Assembly: GCA_014239955.1 (NCBI GenBank)
Contig: JAAZXW010000007.1
Location: forward strand, 1 to 61,304
Source: Methanobacteriota archaeon
GTDB lineage: Archaea; Thermoplasmatota; Poseidoniia; Poseidoniales; Thalassarchaeaceae
Length of the DNA stretch: 61,304 nucleotides
Direction: 5' to 3'
Under the pieces are notes generated by a model. That model made no database searches. It saw only the letters and a list, made by a program, of their open reading frames with translations, and was not told where the DNA came from. Shown here piece after piece: positions 34,843 through 43,209 of this stretch (positions are counted from its first letter, which is position 1; every line of letters starts with the position of its first letter). Both the position numbers and the translations under genes were made by a program.

Positions 34843-35514
34843 ATGCCCAAAAGTGTGCATGTTTCAGGAACTTTAGACGGCCTCAGAGAAGCTTTGGAGG
34901 AAAGGATCCAACGAGCTGGAGCACTAATTGTAGACCAGGTAGAAAAAGCAGACGTAACGATTCAGATAGATGGCCAAGAGAACTGCGACATCGCAATCGT
35001 CCCCCATGGTTCAAGATTCTCAAACTCAGGAATCGTGATCGAACTGTCAGATGTCATAATCCCACATGGCGGCAGGAAATGGGGTAATGGAATAATTACT
35101 GATTGGATTGAGCAGATAATGAGTGGAAAGCAACCAGCTCTAGAATCCAATGCTAGATTCTGGGTCAACGTTAGGGATGTAGTCGACGCAATATCTGAAA
35201 TTTGTTTGAATGAGAAAGAAAAAATACCCGACGGAAATTATAGAATGTGCGGCAGAAGATCATGGGAGATGGGGGATGTCGCAGACGAAATCAGAGTACT
35301 CTGGGAGCGCTACAATAATGCAATCAATCATTCTCACACCGTTGAATCATTATCCGAAGTCCCTAGTCCAGTAAGGGGGATACATTCTGAAATTGCAGAA
35401 AGACCCGACTTGAGCAATCTCCACGAGGCTTTGATCAAATCAGGGGGGGAGGGGTGGCATCCATTGGTTCCAATGCGGGTCTCTCTGATGGAAATGATAG
35501 CCAGCACGAAATAA
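34843..35514 (+). CDS. Truncated extended-SDR (sugar epimerase-like) protein
   Basis: A 223-residue protein resembling the C-terminal substrate half of NAD-dependent sugar epimerases. PHGGRKWGNGIITDWIEQIM and RFWVNVRDVVDAISEI align with the GxRGWGNxxI...FVyVDDVa region. The N-terminal Rossmann GxxGxxG motif and the YxxxK catalytic pair are absent, so it is unlikely to be a working dehydrogenase. The N-terminus (VHVSGTLDGLREALEERI) is short and different. It is probably cotranscribed with the class III aminotransferase. It could be a decayed or non-catalytic binding protein. Confidence 0.6.
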   Translation: MPKSVHVSGTLDGLREALEERIQRAGALIVDQVEKADVTIQIDGQENCDIAIVPHGSRFSNSGIVIELSDVIIPHGGRKWGNGIITDWIEQIMSGKQPALESNARFWVNVRDVVDAISEICLNEKEKIPDGNYRMCGRRSWEMGDVADEIRVLWERYNNAINHSHTVESLSEVPSPVRGIHSEIAERPDLSNLHEALIKSGGEGWHPLVPMRVSLMEMIASTK

Positions 35515-35515
35515 C

Positions 35516-35698
35516 TCAACGAGAAATCTTGTCGCCCTGTACCTTCACTCTAACGTCCTGAGCAAGACCTTTGCATGTTTGCATCACCTTTCGAATTCGG
35601 GTTCCCGCTGCATTATTCCCGGAGTCATGCTTCTCAGCATCACCGATAGCCTCCGTCAACTCATTTATCATGTCCTGAATCATTTCTCTTACTGGCAT
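35516..35698 (-). CDS. Small Hc1-like (histone H1-like) protein
   Basis: A 60-residue helical protein. The stretch NNAAGTRIRKVMQTCKGLAQ resembles the bacterial Hc1/histone H1-like family (GN-AA-RxRK pattern), which can coat DNA. Unlike Chlamydia Hc1 it lacks a basic tail. It lies downstream of the deoxyhypusine synthase gene on the same strand, 49 bases apart, and its stop faces the SDR-like gene. Confidence 0.6.
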   Translation of the reverse strand: MPVREMIQDMINELTEAIGDAEKHDSGNNAAGTRIRKVMQTCKGLAQDVRVKVQGDKISR

Positions 35699-35747
35699 AG
35701 CATTCTACGGAAAACGCAGATTAATAGCCATTTCTCCGGCGCACTTC

Positions 35748-36758
35748 TCATTCATTCCCAAATAGGTCTGAACCGAGAAGTGGCAGAATAAGACTTGCCT
35801 CACCCTCAACCACAATCTGGTCTGCATCAGGTCTTATCTTGCCCCAAGAAATAGCCTCCTTGAGTCTAGCCCCCGATAGGGAACCATCAAACTCAGGTGC
35901 AGTTGTAATCGAAACCGCCGAATCCATACCCGACTCCTCCCTAAATTGGTTCCACCAAATTACGTGATGCTTCGAGATCCCTCCCCCCACCATCAGTCCA
36001 TGACTCTCGTTTGCCGTCCATATCATGTCCGATAGGATTTGTTCGTCCGCCAGAACGTCTACCATGAAATCTGGACTCCTTTGCCGGTGCATGAACAATT
36101 GAGATCCTATTGAACCGTCAGTCAGACCCGGGATGACCATGGGGATCCTGTTCTTTGCAACCCAGTGGAGTAAGGAACCCTCGTCATCGATCCTGTCCCC
36201 AATTGCCCAGCAAAGCTCCACTGAGCCAAATCCCATCCATGGGTTGCTATTATTTTGGCTCTTCCTCTCGTCCTCAATCTCACTTAGCCAAGGTAGCAAG
36301 ACCCTCTCCAATATCTCGCCATAGCATTCGTTAGGGATTACAACATTGCCAAGTCTGTTCAGTCCTTCCTTTCCCAAGGCGATGTCGTCTAGGCTGAAAT
36401 CACCATGGAAATAGTCCCTGTATGTCCTTGCGATGTCATGGTCGAGTGTTCCACAGGTGGTAATTACAACATTGTATGCCTTTCTCTTCAAGGCCTCAAC
36501 GAAGAATCCTCTGGTCCCAGTAGCACACAGGCAAGCAGGAAAGGAAAGCCAGTTGAGGAACCCTTCATCACCAGACTGAGAAATAGCATTTCTGAGGATA
36601 TCTCTGGCCCGAGCTAATTTCGATGCGGTGAAACCACCAGCCATTCCCATCTGGTCAATCAGAGAGCGAACGTCTGAGATGCCCGAGAAGTCATAGTCCT
36701 CGACTGGGACGTCGAAATCATCCCGCGAGTAGCCGTCCATGGGATTCGCACTGGACAC
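35748..36758 (-). CDS. dys: Deoxyhypusine synthase
   Basis: NAD-dependent enzyme that transfers the aminobutyl group of spermidine to a lysine of aIF5A, the first step of hypusine formation. The protein is 336 residues. Family hallmarks are VVITTCGTLDHDIARTY, GSIGSQLFMH and the active-site lysine in GGGISKHHVIWWNQF. It starts 6 bases after the uvrB stop on the same strand, so it is probably cotranscribed. Confidence 0.94.
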   Translation of the reverse strand: MSSANPMDGYSRDDFDVPVEDYDFSGISDVRSLIDQMGMAGGFTASKLARARDILRNAISQSGDEGFLNWLSFPACLCATGTRGFFVEALKRKAYNVVITTCGTLDHDIARTYRDYFHGDFSLDDIALGKEGLNRLGNVVIPNECYGEILERVLLPWLSEIEDERKSQNNSNPWMGFGSVELCWAIGDRIDDEGSLLHWVAKNRIPMVIPGLTDGSIGSQLFMHRQRSPDFMVDVLADEQILSDMIWTANESHGLMVGGGISKHHVIWWNQFREESGMDSAVSITTAPEFDGSLSGARLKEAISWGKIRPDADQIVVEGEASLILPLLGSDLFGNE

Positions 36759-36764
36759 TGGGCT

Positions 36765-39035
36765 TCAATTGGTCGCATTCTGAAGCTTGAAAATCCTGTC
36801 CCTAAGGTTAGCAGCCCTCTCGAAGTCAAGCCTATCCGCAGCTTGCCGCATCTCCATTTCGAGTCTAGAAATTAAATCTGGAGATTCTTCATTCTCCTCT
36901 GGCCCTCCCTCCGGATCTCCGACCCATTCCGGTTGACTGACATTATCAAGAACAGAATTGGATGTGTTCCACATGCCAGCGCCTAGACCAAACTTCTTCG
37001 CCAATCCTTCTAGCCCCTTCTTTCCTGGAGGCTTGGCTACCATCCTACGTCCACCCCCACTCCCTGTGCCAGCCACCCCTGAAAGCAGATCTTCTATTTC
37101 GGCCCCCATCACAGGGAGTGCCTTCTGGATAGTCTTCGGGACAATTCCATTCTCTTCGTTGTGTTTTCCCTGCAGAACCCTTCTTCTGACCGTCTGGCTG
37201 ATCGCTGCCTCCATGGCAGGAGAGATTGAGTCTGCATACAGGATGACCGAGCCGTTTTCGTTACGCGATGCCCTACCAATGATCTGAAGCAGCGATCGCT
37301 CGTTTCTGAGGAAACCTTGCTTGTCAGCATCGAAGATCGCAACCAACGAGACCTCCGGAATATCGAGACCCTCTCTCAACAAGTTGATTCCTACGATTAC
37401 GTCAATGATACCAATTCTTAGGGCCTTGATAATCTCTGTTCGATCTAGGGTGTCAATCTCACTGTGCAGGTAGTGGGCCTTGACGCCCATCCTTTCCAAG
37501 TACTCTGCAACCTCTTCTGCAAACTTGATTGTCATCACGGTAACGAGGACTCTCTGGTCACGACTTACTCTATCACCAATCTCGCTTAGAAGGTCCTGAA
37601 CCTGTCCCTTCGTAGTTCTCACCTCGATTACTGGGTCAAGAAGCCCAGTTGGTCTAATCTCCATCTTTGCTATTCCTTCTACTTTCTCAAGCAACTCTTC
37701 CATGCTGTGCTTCGATTTTGGTTTCCCAGATTCGGACTTTCGCGCCCCCCCTCCTCCATCAACGTGCATCAGGCCCTTGGGGACTTCTTGCCCGGTAACC
37801 TCTGCCAGATGCCTTAGCTCCCGTTCGCCAGGAGTGGCACTAACATACATCATCTGGGGGACTAGATTCTGAAACTCATCCACTCGAAGTGGACGGTTGT
37901 CATATGCCGATGGTAGCCTGAATCCATGATCAATCAGATTCTTCTTTCTGGAGTAGTCACCACCATACATCCCTCCAACCTGAGGGAGAGTGACATGCGA
38001 CTCATCCATAATGACCAGATATCTATCTGATCCACCATGGAACTGCTCTCCATTACTTGCGAAGAAGTCAAGCAGACAGTACGATCTTTCTCCCCTAGTT
38101 CGCCCGTCAAAGTGCATGGAATAGTTCTCTACTCCCTTGCACGATCCAACCTCGTTCAACATTTCTAGATCGAATTTTGTTCTCTGATCCAGCCTATGAG
38201 CCTCCAAACCCCCATCTTTAGCCTCGAACCAGTCCAATCTGTCTTCCAATTCGTACTCGATGTCCTCTAGTGCTTGCTTGAAACTCTCCTCACTTGTCAT
38301 GTAGAACTCTCTAGGATGAATCCAAGCTTCCTCGAACTCGTCGAGAGGTTCCCATGAGACTGCCTCGCAGACTTGGATCCTCTCAATCCCCTCCCAACCG
38401 AATCTTACTCTGATGGGATCGTCCCTGCTTGGCATCCAAACGTCAAGAACCTCGCCTCTGAGGCGAACGTCACCTCTGACAATCTCTCCAGCAGTCCTAC
38501 GGTAATGCAGTCCCACCAGATCTCTGACTATTTCCTGCGGGTCAGCCTTCTGGCCAACGTGTAGCCTGAGGTGATTCTGCTGGAAGACCTCAGGAGGATT
38601 CAAGCCGTAGATCGTTGAAACTGTCCCAATCGTGATGACATCCGGCCGAGAAACAAGGGAGGCAACGGTTGAGAATCGCTCCTGTTCGATGCGTTCGTTC
38701 ATCTGGAGCTCCTTGTCGATGTACAGGTCGCGACCGGGGATGTACGCCTCGGGCTGGTAGTAGTCATAGTAGCTAACGAAGTACTCAACAGAGTTCTCAG
38801 GGAATAGACCGGACATCTCCTGCCAAATCTGACGCGCTAGAGTCTTGTTGTGTGAGAGTATCAGTGTTGGAATCTGCAGCCTCTCAATGACCTTGGCCAT
38901 AGCGAAGGTCTTCCCCGATCCGGTCACCCCAAGCAGAACACATCTTTCCTGTCCACCTTCCAACTGTATCACTAGCTGGTCAATAGCCTGCTGCTGGTCA
39001 CCCGCGGTCTCATAATCTGCGTGAAGTCTGAACAT
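36765..39035 (-). CDS. uvrB: Excinuclease ABC subunit B
   Basis: DNA-damage-verifying helicase of bacterial nucleotide excision repair, 756 residues. Walker A is GVTGSGKTFAMA. The beta-hairpin YYDYYQPEAYIPGRDLYIDK locks on damaged DNA. VITIGTVSTIYGL and MDESHVTLPQVGGMY are helicase motifs, and the C-terminal UVR domain is EMRQAADRLDFERAANLRDR. An insertion of about 30 residues near KGLMHVDGGGGARKSESGKP is unusual. No uvrA or uvrC lies in the window. The gene is bacterial in origin. Confidence 0.97.
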   Translation of the reverse strand: MFRLHADYETAGDQQQAIDQLVIQLEGGQERCVLLGVTGSGKTFAMAKVIERLQIPTLILSHNKTLARQIWQEMSGLFPENSVEYFVSYYDYYQPEAYIPGRDLYIDKELQMNERIEQERFSTVASLVSRPDVITIGTVSTIYGLNPPEVFQQNHLRLHVGQKADPQEIVRDLVGLHYRRTAGEIVRGDVRLRGEVLDVWMPSRDDPIRVRFGWEGIERIQVCEAVSWEPLDEFEEAWIHPREFYMTSEESFKQALEDIEYELEDRLDWFEAKDGGLEAHRLDQRTKFDLEMLNEVGSCKGVENYSMHFDGRTRGERSYCLLDFFASNGEQFHGGSDRYLVIMDESHVTLPQVGGMYGGDYSRKKNLIDHGFRLPSAYDNRPLRVDEFQNLVPQMMYVSATPGERELRHLAEVTGQEVPKGLMHVDGGGGARKSESGKPKSKHSMEELLEKVEGIAKMEIRPTGLLDPVIEVRTTKGQVQDLLSEIGDRVSRDQRVLVTVMTIKFAEEVAEYLERMGVKAHYLHSEIDTLDRTEIIKALRIGIIDVIVGINLLREGLDIPEVSLVAIFDADKQGFLRNERSLLQIIGRASRNENGSVILYADSISPAMEAAISQTVRRRVLQGKHNEENGIVPKTIQKALPVMGAEIEDLLSGVAGTGSGGGRRMVAKPPGKKGLEGLAKKFGLGAGMWNTSNSVLDNVSQPEWVGDPEGGPEENEESPDLISRLEMEMRQAADRLDFERAANLRDRIFKLQNATN

Positions 39036-39044
39036 CCCAACGCC

Positions 39045-40001
39045 TCAATCAAACAACCCGTCACTGAAGTAGTCTACGTACATGATGCTGGCTAGAAGAA
39101 TCCACCCAGTGAGCATGGACGAACGGAATAGAATCTTCTGATACCTATCCATTTCTTCGACAGACTCTGATGCTGATTCAGCGGTTTTGGTCATCACAAA
39201 GATGTTGACTAGTGCCATGAATACAACAGAAAGGATCCAAAACGTACTTCGAAATCTCCGAGATTCTGTGAACTCGTGCATCCCCGTGAGGAGAAAGCAC
39301 ACCATCCATCCGATGGTCAATGCAACGCTAAGATTCCTAGTTGCTATATTGCCAAAACTAGCAGGGAACGATCTAATTCCCTGATCTCGGTCCACATCCT
39401 TGTCCATTAGGGAGTAGTTGATGTCGAAAGCAGATATCCAGAGAGCCACTCCCAATGAAATGAAGAATACTTCTGGGAACCAGAGGAACCCAGTTTGACC
39501 ATCATGCATTCCGGTAATGGATGCCCAACCATGGGTATCTGCTGCAATTGCAACCCAGGCCCCTGCTGGAGCAAGTGCCAGGCAGAAGCCTATCCAGAAG
39601 TGACAAATCCAGGAGAACCTCTTCGTATATGGGTAAATAACGAATGCTATCACGGGAAGCCAAGCCATCTTCAGAGCCACCTCGTTCAACATCCACGCAG
39701 AAAACAATAGAATCCCCAGGAATGCTGCTGAGAGAATCCATGCGGTCTCAATCGACATAGTCCCCGATGGCAGGTGCCTAGAGGACGTTCGGGGATTTGA
39801 AGAATCGATTTCCCGATCAATAATCCGGTTCAGTGCCATTGCAAGGCCTCTGGCACCGACGGCTGCCACGATGATCCAGAAGACGTCCATTCTCTCGCTC
39901 CCGAACTCATGATCCGCTAGTACGAAGCCGATTAGGACGAAGGGAAGTGAGAACAGCGTATGTTCTACCTTGACGAACTCCAACATCTCCTTCAGGCCCA
40001 T
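39045..40001 (-). CDS. UbiA-family prenyltransferase
   Basis: Polytopic membrane prenyltransferase, 318 residues, that attaches a polyprenyl tail to an aromatic acid, probably in quinone synthesis. The two Asp-rich motifs are NRIIDREIDSSNPRTSSRHL and DINYSLMDKDVDRDQGIRSF, both intact. About eight hydrophobic helices are visible. The ATG at 40001 is favoured (MGLKEMLEFVKVEHTLF); a start at 40031 would overlap ubiD. It begins 1 base after the UbiD stop, suggesting an operon comparable to menaquinone mqnP-mqnL or ubiA-ubiD. Confidence 0.92.
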   Translation of the reverse strand: MGLKEMLEFVKVEHTLFSLPFVLIGFVLADHEFGSERMDVFWIIVAAVGARGLAMALNRIIDREIDSSNPRTSSRHLPSGTMSIETAWILSAAFLGILLFSAWMLNEVALKMAWLPVIAFVIYPYTKRFSWICHFWIGFCLALAPAGAWVAIAADTHGWASITGMHDGQTGFLWFPEVFFISLGVALWISAFDINYSLMDKDVDRDQGIRSFPASFGNIATRNLSVALTIGWMVCFLLTGMHEFTESRRFRSTFWILSVVFMALVNIFVMTKTAESASESVEEMDRYQKILFRSSMLTGWILLASIMYVDYFSDGLFD

Positions 40002-40002
40002 A

Positions 40003-41892
40003 TTACAACCTCTTTGAGAGCCATGAGTCAATCTTCTGAACTAGATCAGGGTTGTGCAGTGTGACTGCAGGCCATCTACGAACTGGCAATGGACCGGCCT
40101 CCGATGGGATTGGAGCAGTCGCATCCCAAGCAACCCTCGTCCCCGCCTCATCGAAGTGCAGGTCCCTTCCGACATCGAACCTGCAGAATAGCTGCCATAG
40201 CAGCCTCCTCCTCCAATCTTCGCTCTCCAAGTCCGCATCCGAGTCGGTGATGAACAACCACTTCAGTCCTTTGGATGCCCCCAATCCCCAAATCGAATCC
40301 TTGATGGAAGCAATCCTCTCTCTCTGGAGGCTTGCCAAATGCTCGTTGGCATCCTCTATGCTCTCCTCCGGTTTCGGGCCTCCTTCAATCTCAGTAGTGA
40401 TCACCATCATCGAGGGGCGTAGCATTCTGGCTTGAGTGACCCCATCAATGGCTGATGCCGAAATGGCCAGTGAATTGCTCACAGGACCCAAATCAGCATT
40501 TTCTATCGGATCTCCCTCGACAGGTGTTGTCGCATCGATTATCAGTTTGTCGTGAATGTTCTCCCACGGGGAAGTGTGCGCCAATGAGTCAGCCACCATT
40601 CCCCTCAGGGTCACAATATCATCAGGGATGCTGACTCTGCTCTCTAGAGCATCAAGAAGAGAGTCGAGGTTCTTTACAGTATGATTCTCGTCCACAACCA
40701 CCACCACCTTGAGGAACATCATCTGACCAGCACCCAGTAGACCCAGAGCAGTTTTCCTAGCCTGGCGAGGGAACCTCTGCTTGGAGGAAACAATCGCTAG
40801 GTTGTGAAAACCCGTCTCCAATGGTAGGAATGCATCAACAATATCTCGGTGCTGGAACTTCAGAACGGGCAACAAGGCATCACCGATCGCCTCACCGAGA
40901 TAACCGTCTTCCATGGGTGGGACTCCCACGATAGTCATCGGTACTGTCGGGTCCTTCTTGTGGGTGATTGCAGTTATGTGCATTACAGGATACTCGTCTT
41001 CCAGCGAGTAGTGTCCGAAGTGATCACCGAATGGCCCCTCCATCCTAGTCTCACCTGGAATTGTGTATCCCTCGATAATGAAGTCGCAGTCTGCGGGTAC
41101 CCACAGTTCATTCGTCTGACATTTCGTGATCCTCAACCTCTTTCCACTGAGAAGACCCGCAAACTCGTACTCTGAGAGATTATCTGGTAGTGGGGAGATT
41201 GAGCTGAATATTACCTGGGGTGGTCCTCCGAGACAAATCGCCACCGGCATCCTCCCTTCAGAGGAGTCTGCATGGTCTGCCCCATGCTTGTGCTTCTGCC
41301 AGTGAAGTCCAACTTCCTTGGGTCCGAAGACCTGACTCCTGTACATCCCCATGTTATGGGTTCCAGTCTCCGGATCGGCGGTTACAACTAGTGGTAGCGT
41401 CATGAACGGGCCACCGTCATGAGGCCAGGTGATTGGTATGGGCAGTTTGGTCACATCTGGATTATCGATACTGACTTGCTGGCACTTTCCTCTCGAGACT
41501 TTTTTTGGAGCCATTGAGATTCCTTGTCTGAGTAAGCGAATTCCAGTCCAGGGTCTCTTCAGGATAGCCCCTATGTCTGGCTTCATCAATCCGACCATCA
41601 TTTCTCCAATGTCACTTGGCTCATCCACCCCCAAAGCGAGGTTCGTCCTCTCTCTCGTACCAAAGAGGTTCATCGCAAGGGGGAATCTGCTTATTCTCCC
41701 ATCCTCGAGTCTTGGTTGATCAAAGACCACTGCAGGCCCCCCTTTCTTGACTAGTCGGTCCGCTATGCACCCAGCCTCAAACCTCACATCAACTGGATGG
41801 CTAACCCTGAGTAACTCGCCCCTCGCCTCTAGTGCTCTGATGAACTCCTCGAGACTCCTCCAGCCCATGGCGATTCGTGATGCTCCTGACAT
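40003..41892 (-). CDS. UbiD-family decarboxylase
   Basis: Prenyl-FMN-dependent decarboxylase of about 629 residues, expected to remove the carboxyl of a prenylated aromatic acid in quinone synthesis. MGWRSLEEFIRALEARGELL is the classical N-terminus. The active-site region ETRMEGPFGDHFGHYSLED contains the conserved Glu. The ATG at 41892 or 41868 is the start; the frame remains open to 42318 but that part lies opposite the reductase gene. It is longer than typical UbiD (about 490 residues), with a C-terminal extension of about 100 residues. Confidence 0.9.
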   Translation of the reverse strand: MSGASRIAMGWRSLEEFIRALEARGELLRVSHPVDVRFEAGCIADRLVKKGGPAVVFDQPRLEDGRISRFPLAMNLFGTRERTNLALGVDEPSDIGEMMVGLMKPDIGAILKRPWTGIRLLRQGISMAPKKVSRGKCQQVSIDNPDVTKLPIPITWPHDGGPFMTLPLVVTADPETGTHNMGMYRSQVFGPKEVGLHWQKHKHGADHADSSEGRMPVAICLGGPPQVIFSSISPLPDNLSEYEFAGLLSGKRLRITKCQTNELWVPADCDFIIEGYTIPGETRMEGPFGDHFGHYSLEDEYPVMHITAITHKKDPTVPMTIVGVPPMEDGYLGEAIGDALLPVLKFQHRDIVDAFLPLETGFHNLAIVSSKQRFPRQARKTALGLLGAGQMMFLKVVVVVDENHTVKNLDSLLDALESRVSIPDDIVTLRGMVADSLAHTSPWENIHDKLIIDATTPVEGDPIENADLGPVSNSLAISASAIDGVTQARMLRPSMMVITTEIEGGPKPEESIEDANEHLASLQRERIASIKDSIWGLGASKGLKWLFITDSDADLESEDWRRRLLWQLFCRFDVGRDLHFDEAGTRVAWDATAPIPSEAGPLPVRRWPAVTLHNPDLVQKIDSWLSKRL

Positions 41893-41961
41893 GAGAAGGT
41901 TCGCTTCCCGGGAGGAACTGCAAACCGACGGATTCTTTGATGGGTGCTCTACCGATAATCC

Positions 41962-43206
41962 GTGGACGAGGTAGGAACTGTATGTGATGTCCTTGTTGTA
42001 GGTGCCGGTCCGGGTGGTGGTAATGCTGCTCTCCAATGCTCTATGCAGGGTCTCTCTACTATCCTGATAGAAGATCACCCAGAGATCGGAACCCCGGTCC
42101 ACTGTGGGGAGTGCATCTCCGAGATAGCTTGCCAGAACCTCAATCTGGCTCTCCCCGAGGAAGTGATCAGCAAGAGGGTTAAGGGGATACGGGTGATCTT
42201 CCCCGATGGTACTGAGAAGTGCCTTACAGAGGAGGGATACGTCCTGGAGAAGCATCTGTTCGAGAGGTGGATTGCCGATGAGGCAGTTGCGGCAGGAGCA
42301 AGCCTCCACCTTCGTCACAAACTGCTCTCGATGGAGAGGGTGAAAGGAGACTCCTTCGGAGGTTGGATTTGTGATGGCAAAGGGGACCAGTTCCCCATCA
42401 GGGCCAAGATCGTGATTGATGCCTCAGGTGTGGCTGCTGTCTGCTCCCGTTTGGTGAAGCCCGATGACGTCTCCCCATTGAATCCAAAGGGCAAAGTCGT
42501 CGCAGGGATGCAGTACGAACTGCTGGACGTCCCTAATGATGGGTACTTGGACTTCTACATCTGGCCTAGATATGCCGAGAAGGGGTACCTCTGGATGATC
42601 CCCAAGTGCGACGGGAGGGCGAACGTAGGCCTGGTGACCGAGGACAAACCGAGGACTAAGAAGGCGTTGGACGAGTTCATTGCCGACACTCACTTCTCCG
42701 ACTTGGAGCAAGCCCTCCCTCCTTGGAAGGAGAAGGGCAGCCCGGCTTTCGGCGGGACCATACCCATCTCGGGCCCTTTCGATCGTACCCACCACGATGG
42801 GCTAATGCTGGTCGGTGACGCCGCTGGATTCACGTCCCCTCTCTTCGAGGGCGGTTCCCACCTCGCTCTGAAATCAGCCGTTTTCGCTGCTAAGACTGCT
42901 GCAAAGGCTATCTCGGAGGGGGATCTCAGTTCGGAGAGATTGTCTGAGTACACTAGGCTATGGAAGGCGGAGTTCCCACCATATGACAAGATCCTGAGGG
43001 GGAAGACCGCGCTCTTCGAGCTGTCCGACGATGAGATGTCCGTGATGGCGACCTGCTTCCCAGACGAGATGTCCGACATGGGAACAACAGGGAAGGCAAT
43101 GGTCGGATTCAGGCTATTGCTTAGAAGGCCCGGACTATACTTCAAGAGGATCGTCCCAGCGATGCTGTCTTTCGGGTACAGCCGGGCGAAGTATTACGGA
43201 TGGTGA
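41962..43206 (+). CDS. Geranylgeranyl reductase-family FAD oxidoreductase
   Basis: FAD-dependent reductase of 414 residues that saturates geranylgeranyl chains of archaeal lipids, or quinone or carotenoid tails. FAD motifs are VLVVGAGPGGGNAALQCS, the VHCGECISEIA segment with the family's conserved cysteine, and GDAAGFTSPLFEGGSHLALK. It is followed 3 bases later by ccmF in the same direction and is divergent from ubiD. Confidence 0.92.
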   Translation: MDEVGTVCDVLVVGAGPGGGNAALQCSMQGLSTILIEDHPEIGTPVHCGECISEIACQNLNLALPEEVISKRVKGIRVIFPDGTEKCLTEEGYVLEKHLFERWIADEAVAAGASLHLRHKLLSMERVKGDSFGGWICDGKGDQFPIRAKIVIDASGVAAVCSRLVKPDDVSPLNPKGKVVAGMQYELLDVPNDGYLDFYIWPRYAEKGYLWMIPKCDGRANVGLVTEDKPRTKKALDEFIADTHFSDLEQALPPWKEKGSPAFGGTIPISGPFDRTHHDGLMLVGDAAGFTSPLFEGGSHLALKSAVFAAKTAAKAISEGDLSSERLSEYTRLWKAEFPPYDKILRGKTALFELSDDEMSVMATCFPDEMSDMGTTGKAMVGFRLLLRRPGLYFKRIVPAMLSFGYSRAKYYGW

Positions 43207-43209
43207 ACA

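Noticed and set aside
41893-42318. N-terminal extension of the UbiD frame by 142 codons
   Set aside because: The extension lies opposite the geranylgeranyl reductase gene and has no relation to UbiD. Family alignment begins at about 41868-41892.
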